From Ancylobacter koreensis (GTDB taxonomy: Bacteria > Pseudomonadota > Alphaproteobacteria > Rhizobiales > Xanthobacteraceae), in NCBI RefSeq assembly GCF_023016525.1, contig NZ_JALKCG010000002.1, positions 500,001-564,000 of the forward strand: a DNA stretch of 64,000 nt, in the 5' to 3' direction. The position numbers and the translations under genes are program-made. Numbering within the stretch: the stretch's first letter is position 1; the number at the start of each line of letters is the position of its first letter. Positions 34,326 through 43,114 of this stretch are shown here, in pieces. The notes below the pieces were generated by a model. The model worked only from the letters and a program-made list of their open reading frames with translations, was not told the DNA's origin and ran no database searches.

Positions 34326-35837
34326 CTACCAGGACTTGAGCGCGCGCAGGGTGGGGGTCTTCTTGTCGAGATGGTCCGACATGCGCGAGAGCAGGCGGTC
34401 GAGCAGTTCGATCGCCTCGCGCACCGCCGGGCCCTTGTTGAGCATCACGCATTCGGCGCGGGCGGCCATGGCGGCGTCGGTCATCTCGCCGCGCGAAGGG
34501 ATGCCGTCGCGCACGAGGTCCTCCAGCACCTGCGTCGCCCAGATCGCCGGCACGGCGGCGGCCTCGCAGATCCACAGGAGTTCCTCCTGCATCTCGGCGA
34601 GCCGCTCGAAGCCGATCTCGGCGGCGAGGTCGCCGCGCGCGATCATGACGCTGAACGGGCCGCGGCGGGCGGCGCGGGCGATGAGGTCGGGCAGGTTCGT
34701 CACCGCCTCGGGGCGCTCGATCTTGGCCATCAGGCCGAGCGGGCGCGCGCCGCGGCCGTGCTTGTCGAGCGCGGCGTCGAGCAGGTCGAGGTCCTCCGGC
34801 CGGCTGACGAAGGAATAGCCGATCAGGTCGGCGCATTCGATGATGGTGGCGAGGTCGGCGTCGTCCTTGGCGGTGAGCGGGGAGAGGCCGAGTGCGGTGT
34901 CGGGCAGGTTGATGCCCTTCTCGGGCTTCAGCTTGGTGCCGTCGGGCCGCGTGTGGAGGATGCGCAGGATCGCCTCGGCACCGTTCTCGCCCTCGCCGAC
35001 GCTCTCCACCACCGCCTCGACCTTGCCGTCGTCGTAGCGCACGCGGTGGCCGACCGCGAGCCGGGTGACGATCTCCGGCAGCGAGACGGCGGCGCTGAAG
35101 CGGGCGGTCTCGTCGACATGGGGCTTGCCCTTGGCGACGAGGCGCAGCGTGTCGCCCGGCAGCAGCCGGCCCTCGGGCTTGCCCTTCTTCATGGGCAGCA
35201 CGGCGCCGGTGCGGATCTTCGGGCCGGCAATGTCCATCAGCACGGCGATGGGCCGTCCGACCGCCTCGCCGGCGGCGCGCACATGCCCGGCCATGGCGCG
35301 CCACGCTTCGGCGTCGTCATGGGCGCAGTTGATGCGGGCGACGTCCATGCCGGCGCGGGCGAGCTCCAGCACGAAGTCGGGCGCCCCGGCGGCCTCGCCC
35401 GGCAGCGTCACCATGATGCGGGTGGGACGGTCGGCCGGTTCCGGACCAAGCGAGGCGAGGCTGGCCGCGTCGAGGCGGGCCTCGCCGGCGAAGAAGTTCG
35501 CCACGTCCGGCGCGGGATAGGGCGCCGGGCGGCCGGCGAGCGCGGCAAGCGCCACGAGCACGGCGTCGAGCGTCGGCAGCACGCGGCTTTCCAGCCGGCC
35601 CAGCGAGGACAGGCCGCGCCGCATGAGCTGGCGTTGGAGCGGGCGCAGCTCGTGGCGGCGCAGGGCGAGATAATGGGCCAGATTCTCCAGCGCTGCGTCC
35701 TCGCGCCCGTCCTCGCGGAAGAAGCGCTCCTTCAGCGGGGCGGCCTCCTCGATCACAGCGGCGCGCAGGGACAGCAGGGTCTGGAACAGGGCCGCGTCGT
35801 CGCTGGCGGCCTCGCCGGTGGAGATCGGATCGTGCAT
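34326..35837 (-). CDS. Pyruvate kinase-like protein, C-domain lacking
   Basis: 503 aa. The (beta/alpha)8 pyruvate kinase core runs from about residue 135 to the end: RINCAHD, MDIAGPKIRTG, GKGEGENG-like B-domain region, KGINLPDT, LMAKIERPEAVTNL (Lys of KIE), VMIARGDLAAEIGFE, WATQVLEDLVRDGIPSRGEMTDA and AECVMLNKGP. The allosteric C-terminal domain of normal enzymes is absent, while ~130 N-terminal residues (SLRAAVIEEAAPLKERFFREDGREDA and so on) are extra and helical. The MLNKGP motif replaces MLSGET. Catalysis is plausible but not certain; it could instead be a regulatory or PEP-binding homologue. Divergent from ffh. Confidence 0.8.
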   Translation of the reverse strand: MHDPISTGEAASDDAALFQTLLSLRAAVIEEAAPLKERFFREDGREDAALENLAHYLALRRHELRPLQRQLMRRGLSSLGRLESRVLPTLDAVLVALAALAGRPAPYPAPDVANFFAGEARLDAASLASLGPEPADRPTRIMVTLPGEAAGAPDFVLELARAGMDVARINCAHDDAEAWRAMAGHVRAAGEAVGRPIAVLMDIAGPKIRTGAVLPMKKGKPEGRLLPGDTLRLVAKGKPHVDETARFSAAVSLPEIVTRLAVGHRVRYDDGKVEAVVESVGEGENGAEAILRILHTRPDGTKLKPEKGINLPDTALGLSPLTAKDDADLATIIECADLIGYSFVSRPEDLDLLDAALDKHGRGARPLGLMAKIERPEAVTNLPDLIARAARRGPFSVMIARGDLAAEIGFERLAEMQEELLWICEAAAVPAIWATQVLEDLVRDGIPSRGEMTDAAMAARAECVMLNKGPAVREAIELLDRLLSRMSDHLDKKTPTLRALKSW

Positions 35838-35932
35838 GGTCGTCGCCCTGTTCCGTGGATGGCGGGGCGACGCTAGAATGGCGCTGTTACGCGCCTGTGA
35901 CCTCCGTAGTCCTGCGGAAGGCGGCGCAAAGC

Positions 35933-35961
35933 TTGACTTTGCGGCGGGCGGCGCCTAACAA
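35933..35961 (+). promoter_or_regulatory. ffh promoter
   Basis: TTGACT (35933-35938), 17-bp spacer, TAACAA (35956-35961); start expected near 35968, giving a ~136-base leader. The leader holds a CCGGAC...GTCCGG hairpin (36000-36017) and a CGCCCGA...TCGGGCG hairpin (36025-36053). Confidence 0.6.
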
Positions 35962-36103
35962 CCCGCCATCCTCGCATCACCCGCGAGCCGTCCCGCCGCC
36001 CGGACCCGTGAGTCCGGAGGCTAACGCCCGACAGCGCGATGCGCCCTCGGGCGGCAATCGGCTTTGCGGGTGTCTCCGCGCGGAAAGGGAGCCGAGCGAA
36101 CGC

Positions 36104-37660
36104 ATGTTCGATTCATTGACCGACCGCCTCGGCGGCATATTCGACCGGCTGAAGAAGCGCGGCGCGCTCTCCGAGGCCGATGTCGGCGAAGCCATGCGCG
36201 AGGTGCGCCGGGCGCTGATCGAGGCCGACGTGGCGCTCGACGTGGTGCGCTCCTTCACCGACCGCGTGCGCACCCGCGCCGTGGGCGCCGAGGTCATCAA
36301 GTCGGTCACGCCCGGCCAGATGGTGGTGAAGATCGTCAATGACGAGCTCGTCGCCATGCTCGGCTCCGACGCCAAGCCGATCGACCTCGACGCCGCCCCG
36401 CCTGTGCCGGTGCTGATGGTCGGCCTGCAGGGCTCGGGCAAGACCACCTCCACCGCCAAGATCGCCAAGCGCCTGACCGAGCGCGGCAACCGCAAGGTCC
36501 TGATGGCCTCGCTGGACACCCGCCGCCCGGCGGCGATGGAACAGCTCGCCACGCTCGGCCAGCAGGTCGGCGTCGCCACCCTGCCCATCATGGCGGGCCA
36601 GAGCGCCGTGCAGATCGCCCGCCGCGCCATGGAGGCCGCCCGCCTCGGCGGCTACGACGTGGTGATGCTCGACACCGCCGGCCGCGTCACGCTCGATGAG
36701 GCGCTGATGGCCGAGGTCGCCGAGGTCAAGGCGGCGACCAACCCGCACGAGGTGCTGCTCGTCGCCGACAGCCTCACCGGCCAGGACGCGGTGAACACCG
36801 CCAAGGCGTTCGACGGCCGCGTCGGCCTCACCGGCATCGTGCTGACCCGCGCCGACGGCGACGGGCGCGGCGGCGCCGCGCTCTCCATGCGTGCCGTCAC
36901 CGGCAAGCCGATCAAGCTGCTCGGCACCGGCGAGAAGATGGACGCGCTGGAGGATTTCGATCCCCGCCGCGTCGCCGGCCGCATCCTCGGCATGGGCGAC
37001 GTGGTGTCGCTCGTCGAGAAGGCGGTCGAGAACCTCGACGCCGAGAAGGCGATGGCCGCCGCCGAGCGGATGCGCAAGGGCCAGTTCGACCTCGACGATC
37101 TGCGCATGCAGCTCGACCAGATGGAGAAGCTCGGCGGTCTCGGCGGGCTGATGGGCATGCTGCCGGGCGTCGGCAAGATGAAGAACCAGCTCGCCGCCTC
37201 CGGCATGAATGACGGCGTGATCAAGCGGCAGAAGGCGGTCATCGATTCGATGACGAAGAAGGAGCGGCGCAACCCGAAGCTCCTCGACGCCTCGCGCCGC
37301 AAGCGCATCGCGGCCGGCTCCGGCACCAAGGTCGAGGACGTCAACCGGCTGATGAAGATGCATCGCCAGATGGCGGACATGATGAAGGCGATGGGCGCGC
37401 AGGCCGGCAAGCGCGGGCCGATGGCGGGCCTCGCCTCGATGTTCGGCCTCGGCGGCGGGGGCGGCATGCCGAGCCCCGAGCAGATCAAGCAGATGGCCGA
37501 GAAGATGCCGGGCGGTCTTGGAGGCGGTCTGGGGGGCGGTGGCGGTTTGCCGCCGAACTTCCCCGGCAAGTTGCCCGGGCTTCCCGGCGGACTTCCCGGA
37601 ATCGGAACCAAGCCGGGCGGGCTTCCCGGCCTGCCGGGCTTCCCGGGGAAGAAGAAGTGA
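36104..37660 (+). CDS. ffh: Signal recognition particle protein Ffh (SRP54)
   Basis: 518 aa. NG GTPase domain: GLQGSGKTTSTAKIA (G1), DTRRPAAMEQL, DTAGRVTLDE (G3), LTRADGDGRGGAALS (G4/G5 region); then the Met-rich M domain that binds 4.5S RNA and signal peptides (SGMNDGVIKRQKAVIDSMTKKERRNPKLLDASRRKRIAAGSG). Start MFDSLTDRLGGIF at 36104 matches the family; the frame is open further up, but no RBS or homology. The C-terminal ~80 residues are a long Gly/Pro/Met-rich tail, longer than usual. First gene of the ffh-rpsP-rimM-trmD-rplS block. Confidence 0.98.
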   Translation: MFDSLTDRLGGIFDRLKKRGALSEADVGEAMREVRRALIEADVALDVVRSFTDRVRTRAVGAEVIKSVTPGQMVVKIVNDELVAMLGSDAKPIDLDAAPPVPVLMVGLQGSGKTTSTAKIAKRLTERGNRKVLMASLDTRRPAAMEQLATLGQQVGVATLPIMAGQSAVQIARRAMEAARLGGYDVVMLDTAGRVTLDEALMAEVAEVKAATNPHEVLLVADSLTGQDAVNTAKAFDGRVGLTGIVLTRADGDGRGGAALSMRAVTGKPIKLLGTGEKMDALEDFDPRRVAGRILGMGDVVSLVEKAVENLDAEKAMAAAERMRKGQFDLDDLRMQLDQMEKLGGLGGLMGMLPGVGKMKNQLAASGMNDGVIKRQKAVIDSMTKKERRNPKLLDASRRKRIAAGSGTKVEDVNRLMKMHRQMADMMKAMGAQAGKRGPMAGLASMFGLGGGGGMPSPEQIKQMAEKMPGGLGGGLGGGGGLPPNFPGKLPGLPGGLPGIGTKPGGLPGLPGFPGKKK

Positions 37661-37681
37661 CGGCCCGACAAGACTTCACGC

Positions 37682-37762
37682 CGTCATGGCCGGGCTTGAC
37701 CCGGCCATCCACGAATTGCTGACCGCGAGGCGTGGATCCCCGGATCAAGTCCAGGGATGACG
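37682..37762. repeat. Dispersed palindromic repeat, family A copy 2
   Basis: CGTCATGGCCGGGCTTGACC...(37682-37713) and inverted CGTGGATCCCCGGATCAAGT...(37731-37762), placed between ffh and rpsP. Confidence 0.85.
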
Positions 37763-37809
37763 GAAGAAACAAGACGAAAAGAAACCAGGTAACCGAAAGG
37801 AAATCCCGA

Positions 37810-38184
37810 ATGTCCCTCAAGATCCGTCTCGCCCGTGGCGGCGCCAAGAAGCGCCCCTATTACCGCATCGTCGTCGCCGACTCGCGCTCGCCGCGTGATG
37901 GCCGCTTCATCGAGAAGATCGGCACCTTCGATCCGCTGAAGCCCAAGGACGCCGCCGACCGCTTCGTGCTCGACGTCGAGAAGGCCAAGGCCTGGCTCGC
38001 CAAGGGCGCGCAGCCGACCGACCGCGTCGCCCGCTTCCTCGATTCGCTGGAACTGGTGAAGCGCGCCCCCCGCAACAACCCTGAGAAGGCCGTGCCCGGC
38101 AAGAAGGCGCAGGAGCGCGCTGCCGAGGCCGCCAAGGCCGCCGAAGCCGCTGCCGCCGCTGCTGCGGCTCCCTCGGCCGAGTGA
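37810..38184 (+). CDS. rpsP: Small ribosomal subunit protein bS16
   Basis: 124 aa. [26 protein letters not shown] and [17 protein letters not shown] identify bS16. An Ala/Glu/Lys tail extends it by ~40 residues, a common alphaproteobacterial feature. Start at the ATG 37810 after AAAGGAAATCCC. The open frame continues upstream only into the family A repeat. Confidence 0.98.
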   Translation: MSLKIRLARGGAKKRPYYRIVVADSRSPRDGRFIEKIGTFDPLKPKDAADRFVLDVEKAKAWLAKGAQPTDRVARFLDSLELVKRAPRNNPEKAVPGKKAQERAAEAAKAAEAAAAAAAAPSAE

Positions 38185-38229
38185 GGCTTGCGCCGGTGGT
38201 GTCGGCCCGAGCGGCCGACGCCTTCGGCG

Positions 38230-38352
38230 AAGTCTTGCGCTGGGTCCCGGCTCGGCGCTCCGCCTTTGGCGTCGCTGGTCCGGGACACGCGGACCCGCTT
38301 CGTTTCCCGGACAAGCTGTGCGCAGCACGGCGCAGCTCCGGGATCCGGGAGA
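38230..38352. repeat. Palindromic intergenic repeat, family C
   Basis: GGGTCCCGGCTCGGCGCTCC...TGGTCCGGGAC followed by TTTCCCGGACAAGC...CTCCGGGATCCGGGA: two imperfect palindromes of the type widely dispersed in Hyphomicrobiales. Fills most of the 218-bp rpsP-rimM gap. Confidence 0.55.
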
Positions 38353-38402
38353 AAACAGCGCCTTAGGCGTGTCTCGGATTCTTCTTGCCGCGAGACTGCT
38401 CC

Positions 38403-38945
38403 ATGCCGAACGACCGCGTTCTCCTCGCCCGCATCGGCGCGCCGCACGGCGTGCGCGGCGAGGTGCGGCTGTTCGTCTTCGCCGAAGACCCGTCCGCGCT
38501 CGGCGACTACGGCCCGCTGACCGACGAGACGGGCAAGCGCGTCTTCAAGCTGAAGGCGCTGCGCCCGGCAAAGGACCATTTCGTCGCCCGCATCGAGGGC
38601 GTCGATACCCGCGAGGCGGCCGAGGCGCTGACCAATGTCGGCCTCTTCGTCGCCCGCGACCTCCTGCCCGCGCCGGAGGACGAGGACGATTTCTACCATG
38701 CCGACCTGATCGGCCTCGCCGTGGTCACGCTGGAGGGCGCGCCCTTCGGCACGGTCGTCGCGGTGCATGATTTCGGCGCCGGCGACATCATTGAGGTGGC
38801 CCCGGCCGAGAAGGGCAAGACGCTCATGCTGCCCTTTACCAAGGCGGTGGTACCGAGCGTCGACCTCAAGGCCGGCCGTCTCGTCGTCGACGCGGGTGAG
38901 TGGGCGAGGGAAGAAGCGCCTCCGCCGGACGCCGACCGGAGTTAG
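38403..38945 (+). CDS. rimM: Ribosome maturation factor RimM
   Basis: 180 aa. N-terminal RimM domain ([25 protein letters not shown]) and C-terminal PRC barrel ([37 protein letters not shown] ... [21 protein letters not shown]). Helps 30S head assembly and binds uS19. Start is the ATG at 38403 ([12 protein letters not shown]). Confidence 0.97.
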   Translation: MPNDRVLLARIGAPHGVRGEVRLFVFAEDPSALGDYGPLTDETGKRVFKLKALRPAKDHFVARIEGVDTREAAEALTNVGLFVARDLLPAPEDEDDFYHADLIGLAVVTLEGAPFGTVVAVHDFGAGDIIEVAPAEKGKTLMLPFTKAVVPSVDLKAGRLVVDAGEWAREEAPPPDADRS

Positions 38946-38953
38946 AACGACGC

Positions 38954-39046
38954 TGTCATCCCGACCGAAGGCGAAGCCGCAGAGCCGGGATCGCTCTCAA
39001 ATTTCACACGATTCCGGTCCGGCCCCGCAGGCCGTCCCGGATGACG
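38954..39046. repeat. Dispersed palindromic repeat, family B copy 3 (degenerate)
   Basis: TGTCATCCCGACCGAAGGCG...GAGCCGGGATCG (38954-38993) and an inverted end GTCCCGGATGACG (39034-39046), located in the rimM-trmD gap. Confidence 0.65.
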
Positions 39047-39063
39047 AGGCGAGAGATCAACCC

Positions 39064-39783
39064 ATGTGGCGCGCCTCTGTTCTCACCATTTTCCCCGAGA
39101 TGTTTCCCGGCCCGCTCGGCCTGTCGCTGGCGGGGCGCGCGCTGGCGCAGCAGGCGTGGGGCCTTGAGACCGTCGATCCGCGCGAGTACGCCACCGACCG
39201 TCACCGCTCGGTCGACGACACGCCGGCGGGCGGTGGGCCGGGCATGGTGATGCGGGTCGACGTGCTGGCGCGTGCCATCGACGCGGCGGCTCCTGAAGGC
39301 GACACGCGCCCGCGCCTGCTGATGACGCCGCGCGGCGCGCCGCTGACGCAGGAGCGCGTGCGCGCGCTCGCCGCCGGGCCCGGCGCGGTGATCGTGTGCG
39401 GGCGCTTCGAGGGGGTCGACGACCGGCTGGTCGCCGCGCGCGGGCTGGAGGAAATCTCCGTCGGCGACGTCGTGCTGTCGGGCGGGGAGATCGGCGCGCT
39501 GGTGCTTCTCGATGCCTGCGTGCGGCTGCTGCCGGGGGTGATGGGCCATCCCGAATCGGGCACCGAGGAGAGCTTCTCGGCCGGGCTGCTGGAATACCCG
39601 CAATATACCCGCCCGCAGAGCTTCGAGGGGCTGGAGATTCCCTCCGTCCTTACCAGCGGCGATCACGCCAAGGTGGCGCGCTGGCGCCGTGAGCAGGCCG
39701 AGGCGGCCACCCGCGAGCGCCGGCCGGACCTGTGGGCCGCTTTTCAGGCCGCGCATGACCGTTCTGCGACGAAGGGGGAATGA
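39064..39783 (+). CDS. trmD: tRNA (guanine37-N1)-methyltransferase TrmD
   Basis: 239 aa SPOUT methyltransferase, forms m1G37 to prevent +1 frameshifting. Motifs: [69 protein letters not shown] and [12 protein letters not shown] (SAM-binding trefoil knot). Start [13 protein letters not shown] at 39064, just after the repeat. The gap to rplS is 109 bp. Confidence 0.97.
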   Translation: MWRASVLTIFPEMFPGPLGLSLAGRALAQQAWGLETVDPREYATDRHRSVDDTPAGGGPGMVMRVDVLARAIDAAAPEGDTRPRLLMTPRGAPLTQERVRALAAGPGAVIVCGRFEGVDDRLVAARGLEEISVGDVVLSGGEIGALVLLDACVRLLPGVMGHPESGTEESFSAGLLEYPQYTRPQSFEGLEIPSVLTSGDHAKVARWRREQAEAATRERRPDLWAAFQAAHDRSATKGE

Positions 39784-39892
39784 CAAGCGGCCCCACTTCG
39801 CGTATAGGGCGCGCCGTCACTATGAACTGACAACAGCAATATGCGGACGGTCGGGTCCACGGACACCGCCGATCTCGCCTGAGGTGATCAAA

Positions 39893-40303
39893 ATGGTCGA
39901 TATCATCAAGGAGCTCGATGACGAGCAGGCCGCCAAGCTGGCCGAAATCCGGGCGATCCCCGATTTCCAGCCGGGCGACACCGTCATCGTCAACGTGAAG
40001 GTGAAGGAAGGCGAGCGCTCGCGCGTTCAGGCCTATGAAGGCGTGGTGATCGCCCGCAATGGCGGCGGCATCAACGAGAGCTTCACCGTCCGCAAGATTT
40101 CGTACGGCGAGGGCGTCGAGCGCGTGTTCCCGCTCTACTCGCCGAACATCGACAGCCTGAAGGTTATCCGTCGCGGCAAGGTGCGCCGCGCCAAGCTCTA
40201 TTACCTGCGCGACCGTCGCGGCAAGTCGGCCCGTATCGCCGAGCGCCAGGACAAGAACGCGGTCAAGGGCAAGAAGGGCGCCGCCCCGGTCGCCGCCGAG
40301 TGA
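39893..40303 (+). CDS. rplS: Large ribosomal subunit protein bL19
   Basis: 136 aa. [49 protein letters not shown] and the [41 protein letters not shown] block identify bL19. Start [17 protein letters not shown] Lys/Ala tail is added. Last gene of the block, followed by a terminator. Confidence 0.98.
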   Translation: MVDIIKELDDEQAAKLAEIRAIPDFQPGDTVIVNVKVKEGERSRVQAYEGVVIARNGGGINESFTVRKISYGEGVERVFPLYSPNIDSLKVIRRGKVRRAKLYYLRDRRGKSARIAERQDKNAVKGKKGAAPVAAE

Positions 40304-40325
40304 TCCGCATCGCACCGATGCACTG

Positions 40326-40354
40326 AAAAGGCCGGGGCATGCCCCGGCCTTTTT
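40326..40354 (+). terminator. Intrinsic terminator after rplS
   Basis: GGCCGGGGCATGCCCCGGCC perfect palindrome flanked by A4 and T5. Confidence 0.9.
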
Positions 40355-40395
40355 GTTTGATCGACTGAGGACGGCAGGCGTTTCCGACACCACCA

Positions 40396-40484
40396 CGTCA
40401 TGCCCAGCCTTGGGCCGGGCACGCTTCGGCGGAGACGACGGGCAGGCAAGACGTGGATGGCCGGGTCAAGCCCGGCCATGACGT
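40396..40484. repeat. Dispersed palindromic repeat, family A copy 3
   Basis: CGTCATGCCCAGCCTTGGGC (40396 on) and inverted ACGTGGATGGCCGGGTCAAG...CATGACGT (40451-40484), between the rplS terminator and the SDR gene. Confidence 0.75.
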
Positions 40485-40532
40485 TGTTCCGGAGGCTTCA
40501 CGTCCGAGAGGGCGCCCCTCAGGTCACTGTGC

Positions 40533-41288
40533 TCAGATAGCCTGCCCGCCGGAGACCTCGATGCGCTGGGCGGTGACCCAGCGATTATCCGCCGACAAGA
40601 GGCTCGCGACCATCGGGCCGATATCGTCCGGCACGCCGACGCGCCCGAGCGCGGTCATGTTGGCGAGGGCCTTGTTGATCTCCGGATTGTCGCGCACCGC
40701 TCCGCCGCCGAAATCGGTCTCGATGGCGCCCGGCGCGACCGTATTGACGGCGATGCCGCGCGGGCCGAGCTCCTTGGCCATATAGCGGGTGAGCACCTCC
40801 ACCGCGCCCTTCATCGCGGCATAGGCGGCGTAGCCGGGATAGGCGAAGCGCGTGAGGCCGGAGGAGAAATTGATGATGCGTCCGCCGTCGGCGATCAGCG
40901 GCAGCAGCGTCTGCGTCAGGAAGAACACGCCCTTGAAGTGCACATCGACCAGCCGGTCGAACTGCGCCTCGGTGGTCTCGGCGAGGGAGGCATGGTCGCC
41001 GTGGCCGGCATTGTTGACGAGGTGGTCGATGCTCTCGCGGCCCCACACCTCCTTGAGCGTGGCGCGCAGCCGGTCGGCGAAGTCGGGGAAGTCCGCCACC
41101 TTGCCGGTGTCGAGCTGCAGCGCGGCGGCCTTGCGGCCGAGCGCTTCGATGTCGGCGACGACGGCCTGCGCGTCCTCGGCGCGGCTGTGATAGGTGAGCA
41201 CGACGTCCCCGCCGTGACGGGCGACGGCGAGGGCGGTGTTGCGGCCGAGGCCGCGGCTGCCGCCGGTGATGAGGGTGATGGTGGTCAT
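40533..41288 (-). CDS. Short-chain dehydrogenase/reductase (SDR)
   Basis: 251 aa classical SDR. ITGGSRGLGRNTALAVARHG is the TGxxxGxG NAD(P)-binding loop, NNAGHGDHA the NNAG motif, FSSG the catalytic Ser, and YAAMKGAVE the YxxxK. The divergent AraC regulator (134 bp) probably controls it: an SDR opposite an AraC_N-type activator is a frequent oxidative or aldehyde response pair. Substrate unknown. Confidence 0.9.
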   Translation of the reverse strand: MTTITLITGGSRGLGRNTALAVARHGGDVVLTYHSRAEDAQAVVADIEALGRKAAALQLDTGKVADFPDFADRLRATLKEVWGRESIDHLVNNAGHGDHASLAETTEAQFDRLVDVHFKGVFFLTQTLLPLIADGGRIINFSSGLTRFAYPGYAAYAAMKGAVEVLTRYMAKELGPRGIAVNTVAPGAIETDFGGGAVRDNPEINKALANMTALGRVGVPDDIGPMVASLLSADNRWVTAQRIEVSGGQAI

Positions 41289-41422
41289 GTCGGTCTCCTG
41301 TCGGGGTGGATGAGCAAAGATATGGACGTCGCGCGGCGCCGGCGGTTGCCGGAAGGCCGCGATTTCTTGCCTGATCCTCCAAAGCTGCTTTCCTCACCGC
41401 CGGGCTGGGCTATCATGAAGGC

Positions 41423-42310
41423 ATGACAGAGCTGCTCGACATCATGGACCGGCATGGCCGGCTGCACGCCGATGCGAACGGGATCGTGACGACGGCGATT
41501 CCCGGCGTCAGTTTCTTTCGCGTCACCGCCCCCACGGGCGGCACGCACGCCATCGCCCGGCCTCTCGTCTGCCTGGTGGTTCAGGGCGCCAAGCAGGTGA
41601 CGATGGGCACGCGCGAATTCAGCTTCGGTGCGGGCGACTCGCTGCTCATCACCGCCGACGTGCCCATTGTGAGCCACATCGTCCGGGCCAGCCACGCCTC
41701 GCCTTATGTGTCGCTGGTGCTGGAGCTCGATGCGGCGGTGATCGCCGAACTGCTGCTGGAGATGGGGCCGGCCCCGGTGGGCGATGTCGAGCCGGTGAGG
41801 GTCGAGCCGACCGACGCCGAGGTGGCGAGCGCGGCGCTGCGGCTCATGAGCTTGCTTGATCGTCCGGCCGCGCTGCCGGTGCTGAAGGACCAGCTCCTGC
41901 GCGAGATCCATTACTGGCTGCTGGCGGGCCGGCATGGCGCGGCGATCCGCCGGCTCGGCTGGCCGGACGGGCATGCGCGCCGCGTGGGGCGGGCCATCGC
42001 GCTGCTGCGCGCCGATTTCGCCCGGCCGCTGCCGGTGGAGCGGCTGGCGGCGGAGGCGGGGATGAGCGTCTCCGCCTTCCACCAGCATTTCCGCGCTGTG
42101 ACCTCGCTGTCGCCGCTGCAGTTCCAGAAGCAGCTCCGGCTCATCGAGGCGCGCCGGCTGATGGTGGGAGAGGGCATGGCGGCGAGCGGCGCGGCCTTCG
42201 CGGTCGGCTATGAGAGCGTGCCGCAGTTCACCCGCGAATATGGCCGGCTGTTCGGCCAGCCGCCGGTGCGCGACATGAAGAGTGCGCGGCAGAATATGCG
42301 CGCGGCCTGA
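41423..42310 (+). CDS. AraC-family transcriptional regulator (AraC_N type)
   Basis: 295 aa. N-terminal AraC_N (cupin-like) domain (RPLVCLVVQGAKQVTMGTREFSFGAGDSLLIT...SPYVSLVLELD) and a C-terminal HTH_18 pair (ERLAAEAGMSVSAFHQHFRAVTSLSPLQFQKQLRLIEARRLM; AVGYESVPQFTREYGRLFG). Divergent from the SDR gene. Effector unknown. Confidence 0.92.
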   Translation: MTELLDIMDRHGRLHADANGIVTTAIPGVSFFRVTAPTGGTHAIARPLVCLVVQGAKQVTMGTREFSFGAGDSLLITADVPIVSHIVRASHASPYVSLVLELDAAVIAELLLEMGPAPVGDVEPVRVEPTDAEVASAALRLMSLLDRPAALPVLKDQLLREIHYWLLAGRHGAAIRRLGWPDGHARRVGRAIALLRADFARPLPVERLAAEAGMSVSAFHQHFRAVTSLSPLQFQKQLRLIEARRLMVGEGMAASGAAFAVGYESVPQFTREYGRLFGQPPVRDMKSARQNMRAA

Positions 42311-42337
42311 GACGGCGCGCCACGCCTTGCAGGCGGC

Positions 42338-42589
42338 TCAGCAATCCTTGACGTGACGTACGCGCGTATTGGTCTGCTGCTCGACGATGAGCGTCCCGTC
42401 GCCGAGCATCGCGGCCTGCATGACGGTGGCGAATTCGGGCTTGCGCAGCGGGCAGGTGATCAGCGAGGCCTTGGCCGGGGCGCTTTCCGGCGCCGGTGCC
42501 GCCGGGCTTATCTCGACGCGGTTATGCGCCTCGACGGCGATGAAGGCCCCGGCGGTGGCAAGGATCAGGAGGATGTCGGTCGCGCGCAT
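42338..42589 (-). CDS. Small exported or anchored protein, unknown
   Basis: 83 aa. N-terminal helix (ATDILLILATAGAFIAVEA) as signal or anchor, then a Pro/Ala linker and a soluble part with two Cys (ITCPLRKPEF ... VKDC) that could pair. No family recognised. High GC3 supports coding. Convergent with the AraC gene (27 bp). Confidence 0.6.
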   Translation of the reverse strand: MRATDILLILATAGAFIAVEAHNRVEISPAAPAPESAPAKASLITCPLRKPEFATVMQAAMLGDGTLIVEQQTNTRVRHVKDC

Positions 42590-42607
42590 CGCTCACTCCG
42601 TTCGCGC

Positions 42608-42659
42608 ACCCAACGTAACGCAGCGTTTTGCGCTGCGCTATATCGTAATGACGTTGGGT
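42608..42659. repeat. Nested palindrome in an AT-rich patch
   Basis: Outer 9-bp inverted repeat ACCCAACGT (42608-42616) / ACGTTGGGT (42651-42659), with an inner hairpin CGCAGCG-TTTTG-CGCTGCG (42619-42637). The following ~60 bp are AT-rich. It lies 19 bp upstream of the 83-aa gene (leftward). May be an operator or a decayed mobile repeat. The gap 42590-43114 holds this and a doubtful small open frame. Confidence 0.55.
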
Positions 42660-42822
42660 AAAATTGCCTGAAAAGAGAGGTGAGGCGGCGGAAATACTGG
42701 ATAATACATTATTTCAGATGAGGTTCCGGGAGCTTGCGCTTCACGCGCTCGTGCGCCGTCAGGACGTTGGGCGACGCCTGCGGCCGATTGTCCGGCGCGG
42801 CGAGACTTGCTAGAAGGGTTCC

Positions 42823-43023
42823 ATGATGACGAAGGGCACGAGCAAGGCGGCGAATGGCTGCGCGCGGAACGGCGTTTGCGCCGGTGCGCCCGCCGTGGCG
42901 CGCCCGGAGGCCCGCCGCCGGCTGCCGACGACCATCGGTTTTGCCGCCGTGCCCGACCATGTGCGCCTGCCCGCGCGTTTCTTCGGCCGTTTCACCGCCT
43001 GCGCGGTGGCCGGGCTTAGCTGA
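42823..43023 (+). CDS. Doubtful small open frame before leuC
   Basis: 66 aa, ATG at 42823 with AGAAGGG about 5 bases upstream. GC3 is high, as in the true genes, but composition is Ala/Arg/Pro-rich, with no hydrophobic core or homology I can recognise. Could instead be leuC leader. Listed only as possible. Confidence 0.22.
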   Translation: MMTKGTSKAANGCARNGVCAGAPAVARPEARRRLPTTIGFAAVPDHVRLPARFFGRFTACAVAGLS

Positions 43024-43114
43024 GCGCCGCCCGGAGCATCGCGCCACGGCGCCCCGCTCCCGGCTGCGCTGCCGAGCCCCGACATCCCCCTTTTCCTTCA
43101 AGTGAGACGCCGAG

